DNA of 64,000 bases from an uncultured Porphyromonadaceae bacterium (GTDB lineage: Bacteria; Bacteroidota; Bacteroidia; Bacteroidales; Muribaculaceae): positions 208,740 through 272,739 of the forward strand of contig CABUVO010000001.1 in the NCBI GenBank assembly GCA_902495075.1, read 5' to 3'. The translations under genes and the position numbers were made by a program. The notes below the pieces were generated by a model. That model saw only the letters and a list, made by a program, of their open reading frames with translations, was not told the origin of the DNA and did no database searches. This document shows positions 6,936 to 14,475 of this stretch, one piece after another (position 1 is the first letter of the stretch; every line of letters begins with the position of its first letter).

Positions 6936-6937
6936 TC

Positions 6938-7147
6938 ATGGCAGATAAGAAACTTCCCATCCTCGTGCTTAAATGCAAGGACTGTGGCAAGCCGTTCATG
7001 GCTCACGCACTTGCCTATCCAATGACAGAAGACATTGCCAACCTTGTGGCCGAGGCTGTTCGGAACGGAGATGAGCCAGTTATATGCACCGATACCACCT
7101 TCGGTTGCACTTGTGATAAATCCTATCTCGATACCGACGATGAGTAA
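6938..7147 (+). CDS. Small Cys-rich (zinc-ribbon-like) protein, 69 residues
   Basis: CKDCGKPF (residues 13-20) and CTDTTFGCTCD (50-60) suggest a four-Cys metal site. The gene starts two bases after the DUF3846 gene and overlaps the next gene. Function is unknown; DNA or protein binding is only a possibility. Confidence 0.65.
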   Translation: MADKKLPILVLKCKDCGKPFMAHALAYPMTEDIANLVAEAVRNGDEPVICTDTTFGCTCDKSYLDTDDE

Positions 7148-7616
7148 GAAAAGAGCATTTGAAGAAAGAGGCTGGAATGACAGCCTCGACCTCCCTTATC
7201 ATCTCCGTCGTGGACTTAGTGGAATGTATGTGTTCCACAAGTTCCCCGGCGAAGAAAAAGCCACGCCGACCTGTATGGAAGATTGTTCCGACAGCACCAT
7301 TCGGGGGTGGCTGATGAAGGAAGGAGACGTAGAGATGGCGAAACGGGCATTGGAGAATCTTGTAGGAACCTTCGACAGGGTTCTCCAGTACCTCCATGAA
7401 GATGAAGTCAAGATGGTCAATCAGGTCATTGATGAGCGTGGAGACAAGCCTGTACTGGAGAAAGAGCCAGTGCTGTTTGAAGTTGTCGATGCCGTCATGT
7501 GGTACTGCCATACCATCACTCTAATTGCCGACATTTTCGGTGTATGCTCTCCGGGCACGGAGGCTCAAATCGCCTACGATGAAAGATTAGAACGCAGAAA
7601 ATCGCAAAAGTCATGA
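7140..7616 (+). CDS. Unknown protein, 158 residues
   Basis: ATG 7140 gives a short overlap with the upstream gene; the frame extends further upstream only as a shadow. The protein has an aromatic N-terminal part (LDLPYHLRRGLSGMYVFHKF) and a helical C-terminal half (residues 70-158). No family was recognised. It overlaps the next gene by ATGA. Confidence 0.6.
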   Translation: MSKKRAFEERGWNDSLDLPYHLRRGLSGMYVFHKFPGEEKATPTCMEDCSDSTIRGWLMKEGDVEMAKRALENLVGTFDRVLQYLHEDEVKMVNQVIDERGDKPVLEKEPVLFEVVDAVMWYCHTITLIADIFGVCSPGTEAQIAYDERLERRKSQKS

Positions 7617-8080
7617 GTAGAGAAGTCTATACCCTCAATCCTTACAAGCAGGTGCTTTTGAGAGAAGAAGAATATCTCGCACTTGCTGAGAAAGCCAATG
7701 CCAACGAAGAACTGATCAAGCAGTTGGCAAAGGAAATGTATGAACAGAAAGGCACGGCATCGCTCAGTGTCAACCTCCATCTACAAGAAGGATGTCACAA
7801 CCGAGAGTATGAGAAAATCAGAATCAGCAATCCGATGTTGGTTCAATGTTCTGATCTTGGCTCCATTCCAAAAGAAAGTATCACACAGATAAACGAAGCC
7901 GTCCGAGAAATGCTCGTTGATTTCTACAATGAGTATCAGCGCCCGGTTGATGAGCTCCGCAAAGAGTATGAGAAAAAGACACGCTGGGCGAAGTTCCAGT
8001 TGAATATGTTCGGTGTCGTCATTTTCTTCGGTACGCTCTGTGGATTGCTTATGTCTATTGTATTTCGACTGCTAAAGTAA
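7613..8080 (+). CDS. C-terminally membrane-anchored coiled-coil protein
   Basis: This 155-residue protein has a helical charged N-terminal part, a beta-like middle (TASLSVNLHLQEG), a second helix ending EYEKKTRWAKF, and one strong membrane segment (about residues 133-152, MFGVVIFFGTLCGLLMSIVF) followed by RLLK. That order suggests an inner-membrane tail-anchored protein with most of its mass in the cytoplasm. The role is unknown. Confidence 0.65.
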   Translation: MSREVYTLNPYKQVLLREEEYLALAEKANANEELIKQLAKEMYEQKGTASLSVNLHLQEGCHNREYEKIRISNPMLVQCSDLGSIPKESITQINEAVREMLVDFYNEYQRPVDELRKEYEKKTRWAKFQLNMFGVVIFFGTLCGLLMSIVFRLLK

Positions 8081-8083
8081 AAT

Positions 8084-8100
8084 CCTTGCGCTATGCAAGG
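8084..8100 (+). other. Short hairpin in an intergenic leader
   Basis: CCTTGC (8084-8089) pairs with GCAAGG (8095-8100) around a 5-nt loop, 33 nt before ATG 8134. No T tract follows, so a leader structure is more likely than a terminator. Confidence 0.4.
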
Positions 8101-8133
8101 ACGAGTTTAATAATCCCCCTTAATATCGTAAAT

Positions 8134-8871
8134 ATGACGAAATTCATTGGAACCAAACAGGTGTCGGCAGAGCCGATGACCTACGGAGAGGCCCATGCTA
8201 AAGGCCTCATCCGTGAAAACGCCTATGTTTCGGAGTATGACAACAATCCCGGCTACCTCGTAGAGTATGCCGACGGCTATCAGTCGTGGTCTCCGGCTAA
8301 TGTATTCGAGGAAGCCTACAAGGTTGCGGAAACGCCCCTCGACCGTGTGAACATCGAAGTAGCCGACCTCATGGAACGCTCGAACAAGCTCGGTAACTTC
8401 ATCTACAATCAGAACGACGGCAAGGACTTCCAAGCCCTCGAACTCGGCACCCGCGCCTTCCTCATCGCCCAGCATAACATGATGGGTGCATACCTCAACC
8501 TCCTGTGCCTCCGTCAGACCTGTATGGAAGGTGGAGAAGTGTGCCGTCCCTATGGTCTGACTTTCGAGCAGATTCTCCCTCTGCTCAAGGAAGGCTTCGC
8601 TGTCCGTCGCAACGGATGGAATGGAAAAGGTCTCATGGTGTTCAAGCAGGTCCCGGCTCATATCGGCTCCGACATCATCCCCAAGATGCAGTCCCTCCCC
8701 GACGAGGCGAAGCGTCTGATTCTCGACAGCGGCGACCACATCGACTATGTGTCGCAGTGTCTCATATTCAACCCGGAGACAGGCGAAGCCAATTCCTGGG
8801 TGCCCTCCATCAGCGATGTATTCGCTCATGACTGGGAACTTGTCAAAGAAGCCCCTAACAACAAAAAGTAA
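8134..8871 (+). CDS. Three-part phage protein with C-terminal Tad2-like DUF2829 domain
   Basis: ATG 8134 is chosen because it follows a hairpin and begins with the conserved MTKFIGTK; the frame also opens at 8086. Residues 1-62 match a phage N-terminal module ending GYQSWSPANVFEEAY. Residues 68-130 (DRVNIEVADLMERSNKLGNFI) look like the crAss001_48-related domain. Residues 142-237 match DUF2829: LTFEQILPLLKEG, RRNGWNGKG (158-166), SWVP (221-224) and DVFAHDWELV. DUF2829 includes Tad2, which blocks Thoeris defence by binding its cyclic ADP-ribose signal; anti-defence activity here is inference. Confidence 0.8.
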   Translation: MTKFIGTKQVSAEPMTYGEAHAKGLIRENAYVSEYDNNPGYLVEYADGYQSWSPANVFEEAYKVAETPLDRVNIEVADLMERSNKLGNFIYNQNDGKDFQALELGTRAFLIAQHNMMGAYLNLLCLRQTCMEGGEVCRPYGLTFEQILPLLKEGFAVRRNGWNGKGLMVFKQVPAHIGSDIIPKMQSLPDEAKRLILDSGDHIDYVSQCLIFNPETGEANSWVPSISDVFAHDWELVKEAPNNKK

Positions 8872-8875
8872 GTAT

Positions 8876-9052
8876 ATGTATAAGACCCTCCCACAACTGG
8901 CAGACGAAATCAAGTCAGCCATCGGTAGCTTCAACGAAGACATGGCAAAAGCCGTTGAAGGCAACAAGTCCGCAGCACAGCGCTCTCGCAAGCAGTCGCT
9001 CAATCTGGAGAAGCTGTTCAAGGAGTGGCGAAAAGTCTCGGTCAATTTGTAA
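8876..9052 (+). CDS. Histone H1-like Hc1-family protein
   Basis: This 58-residue protein matches the small Bacteroidota Hc1-like family: helical and basic at the C-terminus, with EGNKSAAQRSRKQSLNLEK (residues 28-46) and LFKEWRKVS. Members are presumed to bind DNA as nucleoid proteins. It starts five bases after the DUF2829 gene. ATG 8876 is the only start giving the usual family length. Confidence 0.8.
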   Translation: MYKTLPQLADEIKSAIGSFNEDMAKAVEGNKSAAQRSRKQSLNLEKLFKEWRKVSVNL

Positions 9053-9121
9053 ACATCATCCCAACTCGCAGGTGGAGGTATAGAGGTTCTGTATCTCCAT
9101 CTGCTAAATCCTAAAGTCTGA

Positions 9122-9691
9122 ATGGATAAGAAATACCCGAAATATGAAAGTCTGAAAAGCAAGCTCCTAAAGTTGTCGAGACTTGCTGACAGTGGTGATA
9201 CCCACGAAGCCCGAAATGCCCGATTCGCCATTGAACGACTATGTAGCAAGTATGGTATCTCCATAGAAGAAATCACTGCGGAAGTTCATGAGAGTAAGTG
9301 GTATGATTTTGAAGTAGGTCGCTCTAAGACAATGCTTTCGCTTTTCGCCCAGTGCTATTTCTCCGTTACTGGCAAGAACCGTTTGGATTACCGACACATC
9401 GCCGGACGCTCAAAGATTAGTGTCAATCTGACTGCTTTCGAGTATGCAGAGTTGAAAAGTATGTTCGTGTGGCATAAGTCCAACTACAATGCCGAGCATA
9501 AAAAGATGGAGGACACACTGTTTCAGGCATACATCCACAAGCACGGCTTGTTCGGCTCTCATTCAGACGATGACGGGGGAGAAAAAGAAGAAACCAAGCT
9601 GACCCCGGAATTGATTGAACGCATCAAGCGTATCATCCACATGAAGCAAACCCTCTCCGATACCCATTACCATAAAATGATAGAACAATGA
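9122..9691 (+). CDS. DUF2786-domain protein
   Basis: This 189-residue protein carries an N-terminal DUF2786-like helical domain (about 9-52: SLKSKLLKLSRLADSGDTHE followed by AIERLCSKYGIS). A middle part (60-110) resembles the usual extension of such proteins, and the C-terminal third is acidic then helical. DUF2786 is common in phages; its function is unknown. The gene overlaps the next by ATGA. Confidence 0.75.
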   Translation: MDKKYPKYESLKSKLLKLSRLADSGDTHEARNARFAIERLCSKYGISIEEITAEVHESKWYDFEVGRSKTMLSLFAQCYFSVTGKNRLDYRHIAGRSKISVNLTAFEYAELKSMFVWHKSNYNAEHKKMEDTLFQAYIHKHGLFGSHSDDDGGEKEETKLTPELIERIKRIIHMKQTLSDTHYHKMIEQ

Positions 9692-9972
9692 GCAGTCCCA
9701 ATGTTGTTATGTTCGGCAATCTTGCCAAGCAGATTACTGAGACCTATGAGAAGAAGAATACCGATTATGGAAATTCATTCACAGACAGCGTTGAACGCTA
9801 CGGTTATGTAGCCGGAATAGTGCGAATGTCCGATAAGTTCCATCGTGCCGAAAACCTCCTTCTCGGAGATAAGGTAGCTCTCGTAAATGATGAGAGTGCT
9901 GTCGATACCCTGCTTGACCTCGCAGCATATTCCATAATGCTTGCGATGGAAGTTATGAACCGTAAAAAGTAA
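9688..9972 (+). CDS. DUF1599 / nucleotide-modification-associated domain 1 protein
   Basis: The 94 residues cover one DUF1599 domain: YEKKNTDYGNSFTDSVERYG (21-39), VRMSDKFHRAENLLLGDK (46-63) and NDESAVDTLLDLAAYSIM (68-85). These conserved Asp/Glu/Lys positions resemble MazG-like helical nucleotide-handling enzymes, and the family is linked by context to phage base modification. The neighbour at 9977 is ThyX-like, which fits a nucleotide-metabolism pair. Confidence 0.8.
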   Translation: MSSPNVVMFGNLAKQITETYEKKNTDYGNSFTDSVERYGYVAGIVRMSDKFHRAENLLLGDKVALVNDESAVDTLLDLAAYSIMLAMEVMNRKK

Positions 9973-9976
9973 TCCG

Positions 9977-10678
9977 ATGGAAGTATCAGTCAGAAAGTAC
10001 ACAGATGAAGCTCTTATGCGTAGAGCTTGCGAGATGACCTTCAACGGCAAGTCGCATCAGTCGCTTCTCTCCATCTACAAGTCTGAACACTCGCCGGCCC
10101 GGACGCAGTTGTTCTGGATAGAGTTTATAGATGTGCCTCTCTTTGTCGCAACTCATTTCATCCGGCACCATGTCGGTGTTGTACCATTCGATTTGAGCCG
10201 CAGGGATGACCGTAGCAATGATGTTACGTTTGATGTAGCGATCAAGTCAGTCAATGACCAGTTGACCGACCTGCTCGACCACATCCTCAAAGGAGAGAAT
10301 GACATCGCCCAGTGCCTCATCACTGTCATTCAGAATGAGCTTGAATCATGGACTGAGAAGTACGACCGCATGGTGCCTGTCAAACTCGGCCTGTGCATCA
10401 ACGCACAATCGTTGATAGACATGTCGAAGTTGAGGCTCTGTAATATGGCTCACGTTCTGACCATCCAAGCAATGAAAGAAGTTAAGGCAGAGGTCGCAAA
10501 TGTAGATGAAGCTCTCGCCAAGATGATGGTTAGGAAGTGTGTCTATCGCGGTGGTATATGTGGGGAGCCTCATCCTTGCAAGTTCAACCGCACCCCGGCT
10601 TTCCGAAAGGAGTTTGCTGAGTATATGTCTGCCTTCACTAATGAGCAAAGACCGTATTACTATGAGCATTCAGATTAA
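9977..10678 (+). CDS. ThyX-like (flavin-dependent thymidylate synthase superfamily) protein
   Basis: The 233-residue protein resembles ThyX in order of motifs: VPLFVATHFIRHHVGVV (residues 52-68), FDLSRRDDRS (70-79), and a C-terminal INAQSLIDMSKLRLCNMAH (about 141-159) followed by ALAKMMVRKCVYRGGICGE. The ThyX signature RHR-x7-S appears altered: RHH with SRR eight residues on. Classical thymidylate synthesis is therefore uncertain; a phage-type ThyX homologue acting on a modified nucleotide is possible. It overlaps the next gene. Confidence 0.6.
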   Translation: MEVSVRKYTDEALMRRACEMTFNGKSHQSLLSIYKSEHSPARTQLFWIEFIDVPLFVATHFIRHHVGVVPFDLSRRDDRSNDVTFDVAIKSVNDQLTDLLDHILKGENDIAQCLITVIQNELESWTEKYDRMVPVKLGLCINAQSLIDMSKLRLCNMAHVLTIQAMKEVKAEVANVDEALAKMMVRKCVYRGGICGEPHPCKFNRTPAFRKEFAEYMSAFTNEQRPYYYEHSD

Positions 10679-11006
10679 GAACCTGCCGGAGGATACAGAA
10701 GAACTGATGCAGTACATCCTCGAAAGAGTATGTGCCCTCACTGGAAATGTTGTCTCCGCAATAAAGTCCAAATGTCGTATGTGGTCGTTGATGTACGCTC
10801 GCTACATATTCTTTAATGTAGCGACGCAATTCCACATCAAGCCCTCCGTAGCTGTAAACTACATCGGACGCAATCGGACACTCATGTATCCGTATAAAAG
10901 AGCCGTAAGCGACCTCCGTGACGTAAATGCTCAGTTTAGAGTTGACTGCAATATGGTGTATGAAAGCACCTTTGACCATTTTGACTGTGATTATGGAAGA
11001 ACTTGA
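10662..11006 (+). CDS. DnaA C-terminal-like DNA-binding protein
   Basis: The 114-residue protein resembles the helix-turn-helix domain IV of DnaA: ARYIFFNVATQFHIKPSVAV followed by YIGRNRTLMYPYKRAV, comparable to DnaA segments with GGRDHSTVLHA. There is no ATPase domain. Such stand-alone forms occur in Bacteroidota phages and may bind replication origins or operators. ATG 10641 is an alternative start seven codons upstream. Confidence 0.6.
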   Translation: MSIQIKNLPEDTEELMQYILERVCALTGNVVSAIKSKCRMWSLMYARYIFFNVATQFHIKPSVAVNYIGRNRTLMYPYKRAVSDLRDVNAQFRVDCNMVYESTFDHFDCDYGRT

Positions 11007-11337
11007 AAAGAACCCACGCAGAATGTCGGTAGAGGATGTAGAGATACTTGCCCTCCGATGGATGAAGGATAAGTCGTATCTCAACAACCGCAATGTAGCC
11101 TGCTTCGTTGAAGGTTTTGAGGTCGCCCGCAGGTACCTCATCTCTCATTTCTCCGAAATGCTCCAGGAGGAAGGTCTGCACTATATTCACGAGTATGCCA
11201 GTAAGAGAGTGTCAGACTTGTGTAAAGCAGGTGTTCCTCTGACCCCGGACCACAATCGGGAAATGTCTGCCGCCAAATATGTCGGGGAACTACTGCTTGA
11301 AGCATCACACCAAATCAATGAAAACAAGGTGCTGTAA
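10993..11337 (+). CDS. Unknown protein, paralogue of the gene at 19369
   Basis: This 114-residue protein starts inside the last codons of the previous gene. Its N-terminal MSVEDVEILALRWMKD and NNRNVACFVEGFEVARR align with MDADDVALLAMAQLRG and NDKNVDCFIQGYKSCSD in the protein at 19369. The rest is helical and charged and diverges. No known family was recognised, but the conservation between two copies on one element argues for function. Confidence 0.65.
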   Translation: MEELEKNPRRMSVEDVEILALRWMKDKSYLNNRNVACFVEGFEVARRYLISHFSEMLQEEGLHYIHEYASKRVSDLCKAGVPLTPDHNREMSAAKYVGELLLEASHQINENKVL

Positions 11338-11342
11338 TTGCT

Positions 11343-11591
11343 ATGAAGTATCTCCATCCATATCTCTATGAGATAGTCCACGACCTCGTTCAGCAAAGAG
11401 TCGCTGACAAGAAATTCCCATATGTAGCGATAGCCAATGATGTTAAAGCCAAAGTTCTGTCCGATGTTTCCACCGCACTCGATGAGATGGTTCAGGATGG
11501 ATTGCTTGCTCGTTCAAGCAACATCAACGGCATAGGATTATACAGAACCCTTAAAGAAAAAGAAGATGAAAACGATAATGTTCAACGATGA
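11343..11591 (+). CDS. Small winged-helix-like protein
   Basis: The 82 residues read as helix-helix-wing: LHPYLYEIVHDLVQQRVADKK, VSTALDEMVQDGLLARSSNI and a beta-like NGIGLYRTLKE. This is the general look of a small winged helix-turn-helix, often a regulator. It overlaps the next start by 26 bp. The assignment is by shape only. Confidence 0.5.
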   Translation: MKYLHPYLYEIVHDLVQQRVADKKFPYVAIANDVKAKVLSDVSTALDEMVQDGLLARSSNINGIGLYRTLKEKEDENDNVQR

Positions 11592-12174
11592 GCCCTATTG
11601 TCTGACTGATGCAGTCCTGTCCGGCTTAAAGACACAGACCCGAAGGATTGTGCCTGACTCTCATCTAACGGCGTACGAAAAGTATAGAGCCGAGAATAAA
11701 GATGCAGCTATGTCGTTGTCCGACTTCCTCATTCGTCGGGGATTTGCCCGATATGTCGTAGGTGAGGTTGTCGCCATAGCCCAAAGCTACAAGAGCATAG
11801 GCTTGTCGCCCTCCTTCGTGTCCGCAAAGAAGGATCACGAAAAGAAACATCATGCCAACACTCCAATCGGACAGCAAGCCGGATGGAATAACAAGATGTA
11901 TGTAGCCGCAGACTTCATGCCCCATCATATCAGGATTACTGGAGTCAGAGCTGAGAAGCTGCAATCCATTTCGGACGAAGATATAGCCGCAGAAGGAGTG
12001 AGAGCCATCACACCCGGCAAGGAGTACACGACCTGCCCGACAAAGGAGAGCGCAAAGCTGCCCGCCCGGAACCCTCGCGGAGCATATCACCGCCTCATTG
12101 ATGGTGTGTCAAAGAAGCAGGTCTTTAGTAAGAACCCCTATGTATATGTGTTCGAGTTCGTGCGCATAGACTGA
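11566..12174 (+). CDS. ASCH/PUA-like domain protein
   Basis: The 202-residue protein begins with a typical ASCH-like opening, MFNDEPYCLTDAVLSGLKTQ then TRRI (residues 5-28), where the GxKTxTRR pattern is a hallmark. YVVGEVVAIAQSYK (63-76), MYVAADFMPHHIRITGVRAE and LQSISDEDIAAEGV follow in family order. ASCH domains bind nucleotides or RNA and are common in phages. The start lies in an AAAGAAGATG context. It is the last gene before promoter cassette 2. Confidence 0.8.
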   Translation: MKTIMFNDEPYCLTDAVLSGLKTQTRRIVPDSHLTAYEKYRAENKDAAMSLSDFLIRRGFARYVVGEVVAIAQSYKSIGLSPSFVSAKKDHEKKHHANTPIGQQAGWNNKMYVAADFMPHHIRITGVRAEKLQSISDEDIAAEGVRAITPGKEYTTCPTKESAKLPARNPRGAYHRLIDGVSKKQVFSKNPYVYVFEFVRID

Positions 12175-12219
12175 CATTTTCGGTGTATTGTCTATATGAT
12201 TATCCGATCTTGAATCATC

Positions 12220-12305
12220 AAAAGTTAAACTTTGTTTCTTGAATTAATACGCTGTAAATTAAATGATTATATGTTTTCGCATACCAAAATCAATGATTAA
12301 CTTTA
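12220..12305 (+). promoter_or_regulatory. Promoter/operator cassette, copy 2
   Basis: The palindrome AAAGTT-A-AACTTT (12221-12233) lies in an 18-bp block identical to that at 1069-1086. TTTTCG (12274-12279), an 18-bp spacer and TAACTTTA (12298-12305) repeat the boxes of copy 1. Bases between are unrelated, and the palindrome-to-promoter distance is 10 bp shorter. The 157-bp gap from 12175 to 12330 holds only this cassette. Confidence 0.65.
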
Positions 12306-12330
12306 CAGTAGAAAATAAAAATCAAAGAAG

Positions 12331-12807
12331 ATGGAAACAAGATATGTGAGCCCCGAAAAATTCTCGAAGGTCAGCAAAGGAAAGAAAGTTGTTGACTATC
12401 CGAATGAGTGGATTAAGGATGTCAACGGCATCCGGCACCACATCATCAATCCCGATATGGAGTATAAGATTTCTGTGCTTGAAAAGAAGTCCTATCCATG
12501 GTATCTCGGAATGACCTATGAGGACTATGCGAAAGAGGCAAAGGAGATGTTCGGCGATGATGATGCAAGAGTGTTTGTCCTTGAATGTGACTGGTTCCCG
12601 ACGGAACTTGTAGCCGGGGTTGCAAACGGTCGATATAGCAATACATCCTCGCTCTCTCGTAAGACTGGATGGCTCCGCACCTTTGGTGTTATAGAGCTGT
12701 TCAGGGCAGAGAAGGTAGAAGAAGCAATCTCCATCCTCAACAAGCACGGATTTAAGTTTGACAAGGCTCAACTCAAAATTGCTGCTATATATGGAAAAAC
12801 GGAATAA
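12331..12807 (+). CDS. Unknown protein, first gene after promoter cassette 2
   Basis: This 158-residue protein starts in AATCAAAGAAGATGG, like the gene after cassette 1. It includes DVNGIRHHIINPDMEYKI (30-47), a helical middle, VFVLECDWFPTELVAGVA and a C-terminal helix pair. No family was recognised. It overlaps the next gene by 17 bp. Confidence 0.65.
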   Translation: METRYVSPEKFSKVSKGKKVVDYPNEWIKDVNGIRHHIINPDMEYKISVLEKKSYPWYLGMTYEDYAKEAKEMFGDDDARVFVLECDWFPTELVAGVANGRYSNTSSLSRKTGWLRTFGVIELFRAEKVEEAISILNKHGFKFDKAQLKIAAIYGKTE

Positions 12808-12985
12808 AGATTACGCCTACTGCGTAGGCCCGAACTACTTCGGAGGTCCAGATCTCTGTAAGAATTGCAAAAGGCACATCCCATTCTGTGAGCCTGTGCA
12901 AGAAACTCTAACGTGGACGATGCCCCAGTATGACGAAAAGACTGGTACCTGTCCGCTTCACGAACCTAAAGCAAATAAAGATTAA
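12791..12985 (+). CDS. Small Cys-rich protein, 64 residues
   Basis: ATG 12791 is preferred because 12758 lies deeper in the preceding gene. Cys residues occur as YCVG, LCKNCKRH, FCEP and TCPLH, a pattern suggesting a zinc site. The last codons contain a GCAAATAAAG motif (12971-12980) that probably serves the next gene. Function is unknown. Confidence 0.6.
   Translation: MEKRNKDYAYCVGPNYFGGPDLCKNCKRHIPFCEPVQETLTWTMPQYDEKTGTCPLHEPKANKD
12971..12980 (+). promoter_or_regulatory. GCAAATAAAG leader motif, copy 5
   Basis: The decamer lies 11 nt before ATG 12992, inside the last codons of the upstream gene. Confidence 0.45.
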
Positions 12986-12991
12986 GATAAC

Positions 12992-13297
12992 ATGAAGACA
13001 GTAAAAGAATTATTACAAGCCGAAGATTGCCGCCCAATGACACTCGTCTTTGACAGAGGGCAAGAGGTTAGCGGACTTCTCTCAGAAATTAGGATTGACC
13101 GAGAGAAAGACCTTGAAGGTAAGTTCTTATATGACATCCGGCACTCAGATAATGATTGGTGCGACCCTGCCACTCTCGAAAAGATTGTGATAGTAAATTG
13201 GTTCGGCACCCTCATAGTTGACAAACCCATACAAGCTCTTGAAGGCCCAGACAGACCTTATAAGGAAATTGTCGATTGGGGTTACGATGATGAATGA
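12992..13297 (+). CDS. Unknown protein, 101 residues
   Basis: The protein opens MKTVKELLQAEDCRPMTLVF, an arrangement often seen in small Bacteroidales mobile-element proteins, followed by beta-rich segments (LVFDRGQEVSGLLSEIRI, KIVIVNWFGTLIVDKP). It overlaps the radical SAM gene by ATGA. No function can be assigned. Confidence 0.6.
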   Translation: MKTVKELLQAEDCRPMTLVFDRGQEVSGLLSEIRIDREKDLEGKFLYDIRHSDNDWCDPATLEKIVIVNWFGTLIVDKPIQALEGPDRPYKEIVDWGYDDE

Positions 13298-14454
13298 AAC
13301 ATCAACCAAACGCTCACACAATGGCAAAGTTTTTAGATAAAGAAAAGCCCGGTAACTACTGTGGCTATGAATACGATAGATTTCTGACCTCGGAAGTCGG
13401 GTTTGGACCAAGAGGCGAATACTATCATCTCGTCCTCGTTAAGGATGGTCGTATCATCGCCTTCGGGGATGAGCAGGGCAATTACGCCGGAGGCATCTAT
13501 GCCTCGACAGAGTTTAGCACAGACAGCTTTCAAAAGGAGAAGGAGTATATTCGCAAGGAGTACCCCGAACTGTACGAGAAGATAAAGGACATTCCTTTGG
13601 CGAAAGTCTATAAGCCATCTGACAAAGCGATATATAGACCCAAAGGCAAAGCAGGAGAGTACGCCCAGTTTGCCTGTAACTTCTATACTGGCTGTTCAAA
13701 TGACTGCCAGTATTGCTACTGCAAGCGTGGCGTAATGAGCAAAGTTTGGTCTACAACTCCACGGCTCAAAAAGTGCTTCAAAGATGAAGATGATGCAATC
13801 GCCACCTTCAAAAAGGAGCTTAATTACTATGACCGCAATGGTGGTTCCATCTCATCGAAAGGCATCTTTTTCAGCTTCACTACCGACCCGCTTCTTGACG
13901 AAACTGGAGGTCTTACAGTCGAAGCTGCTGTGTATGCCATTCGCCAACGTGTCCCAGTTCAAATCCTCACCAAACGTGCTGATGGCGCCCTTAGATTCAT
14001 TGAATGTCTGTCTCGTATGCTCGGACACATCGACCGTCCTTCTCTCATTGCTATCGGCTTCACGCTCACAGGTTCCGATGAACTGGAGAAGAATGCAAGT
14101 CCAACAGAAGCCAGGATTGATGCAATGCGTAAGATTCATTCTCTCGGCATAAGAACTTTCGCCAGTTTAGAGCCGCTTCTTGATTTGCAGGTAGCAGATG
14201 ACATCATCAACTGCACTCTCGGTTTCTGCGACCTCTATAAGATAGGATTGATTAGCGGAGGAAAGCAACCGATAGTCCCTCTGCAACTGTCTGAATTTGT
14301 CCCATACATCACACAAAAGGTTGGTGCATCCGGCGCAAAGGTTTATTGGAAGAACAGCGTTAAAGACTTGCTCGGAGGTGCTGAATACAATCATCCTGCA
14401 TCGGTTGGCGCTGATTTCGATATTTTTCTTATGAGACCTATATGGAATGTTTAA
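13294..14454 (+). CDS. Radical SAM protein, SPL-like (COG1533-type)
   Basis: The 386-residue protein carries NFYTGCSNDCQYCYCK (about residues 129-144), a CxxxCxxC motif that would bind a 4Fe-4S cluster and S-adenosylmethionine. SSKGIFFSFTTDPLLDETGG, VQILTKRADGAL and AIGFTLTGSDELEKNASPT follow in the order seen in spore-photoproduct-lyase-like radical SAM enzymes. Substrate is unknown; DNA repair or nucleic-acid modification is plausible in phage context. ATG 13294 overlaps the upstream stop; ATG 13321 is an alternative. Confidence 0.8.
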   Translation: MKHQPNAHTMAKFLDKEKPGNYCGYEYDRFLTSEVGFGPRGEYYHLVLVKDGRIIAFGDEQGNYAGGIYASTEFSTDSFQKEKEYIRKEYPELYEKIKDIPLAKVYKPSDKAIYRPKGKAGEYAQFACNFYTGCSNDCQYCYCKRGVMSKVWSTTPRLKKCFKDEDDAIATFKKELNYYDRNGGSISSKGIFFSFTTDPLLDETGGLTVEAAVYAIRQRVPVQILTKRADGALRFIECLSRMLGHIDRPSLIAIGFTLTGSDELEKNASPTEARIDAMRKIHSLGIRTFASLEPLLDLQVADDIINCTLGFCDLYKIGLISGGKQPIVPLQLSEFVPYITQKVGASGAKVYWKNSVKDLLGGAEYNHPASVGADFDIFLMRPIWNV

Positions 14455-14475
14455 CAGCCAGTCCCACTTAAAGAT

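Noticed and set aside
8107..9276. Long open frame on the - strand, 389 codons
   Set aside because: It is antisense to the DUF2829, Hc1 and DUF2786 genes, which have recognisable families; its translation has no recognisable domain.
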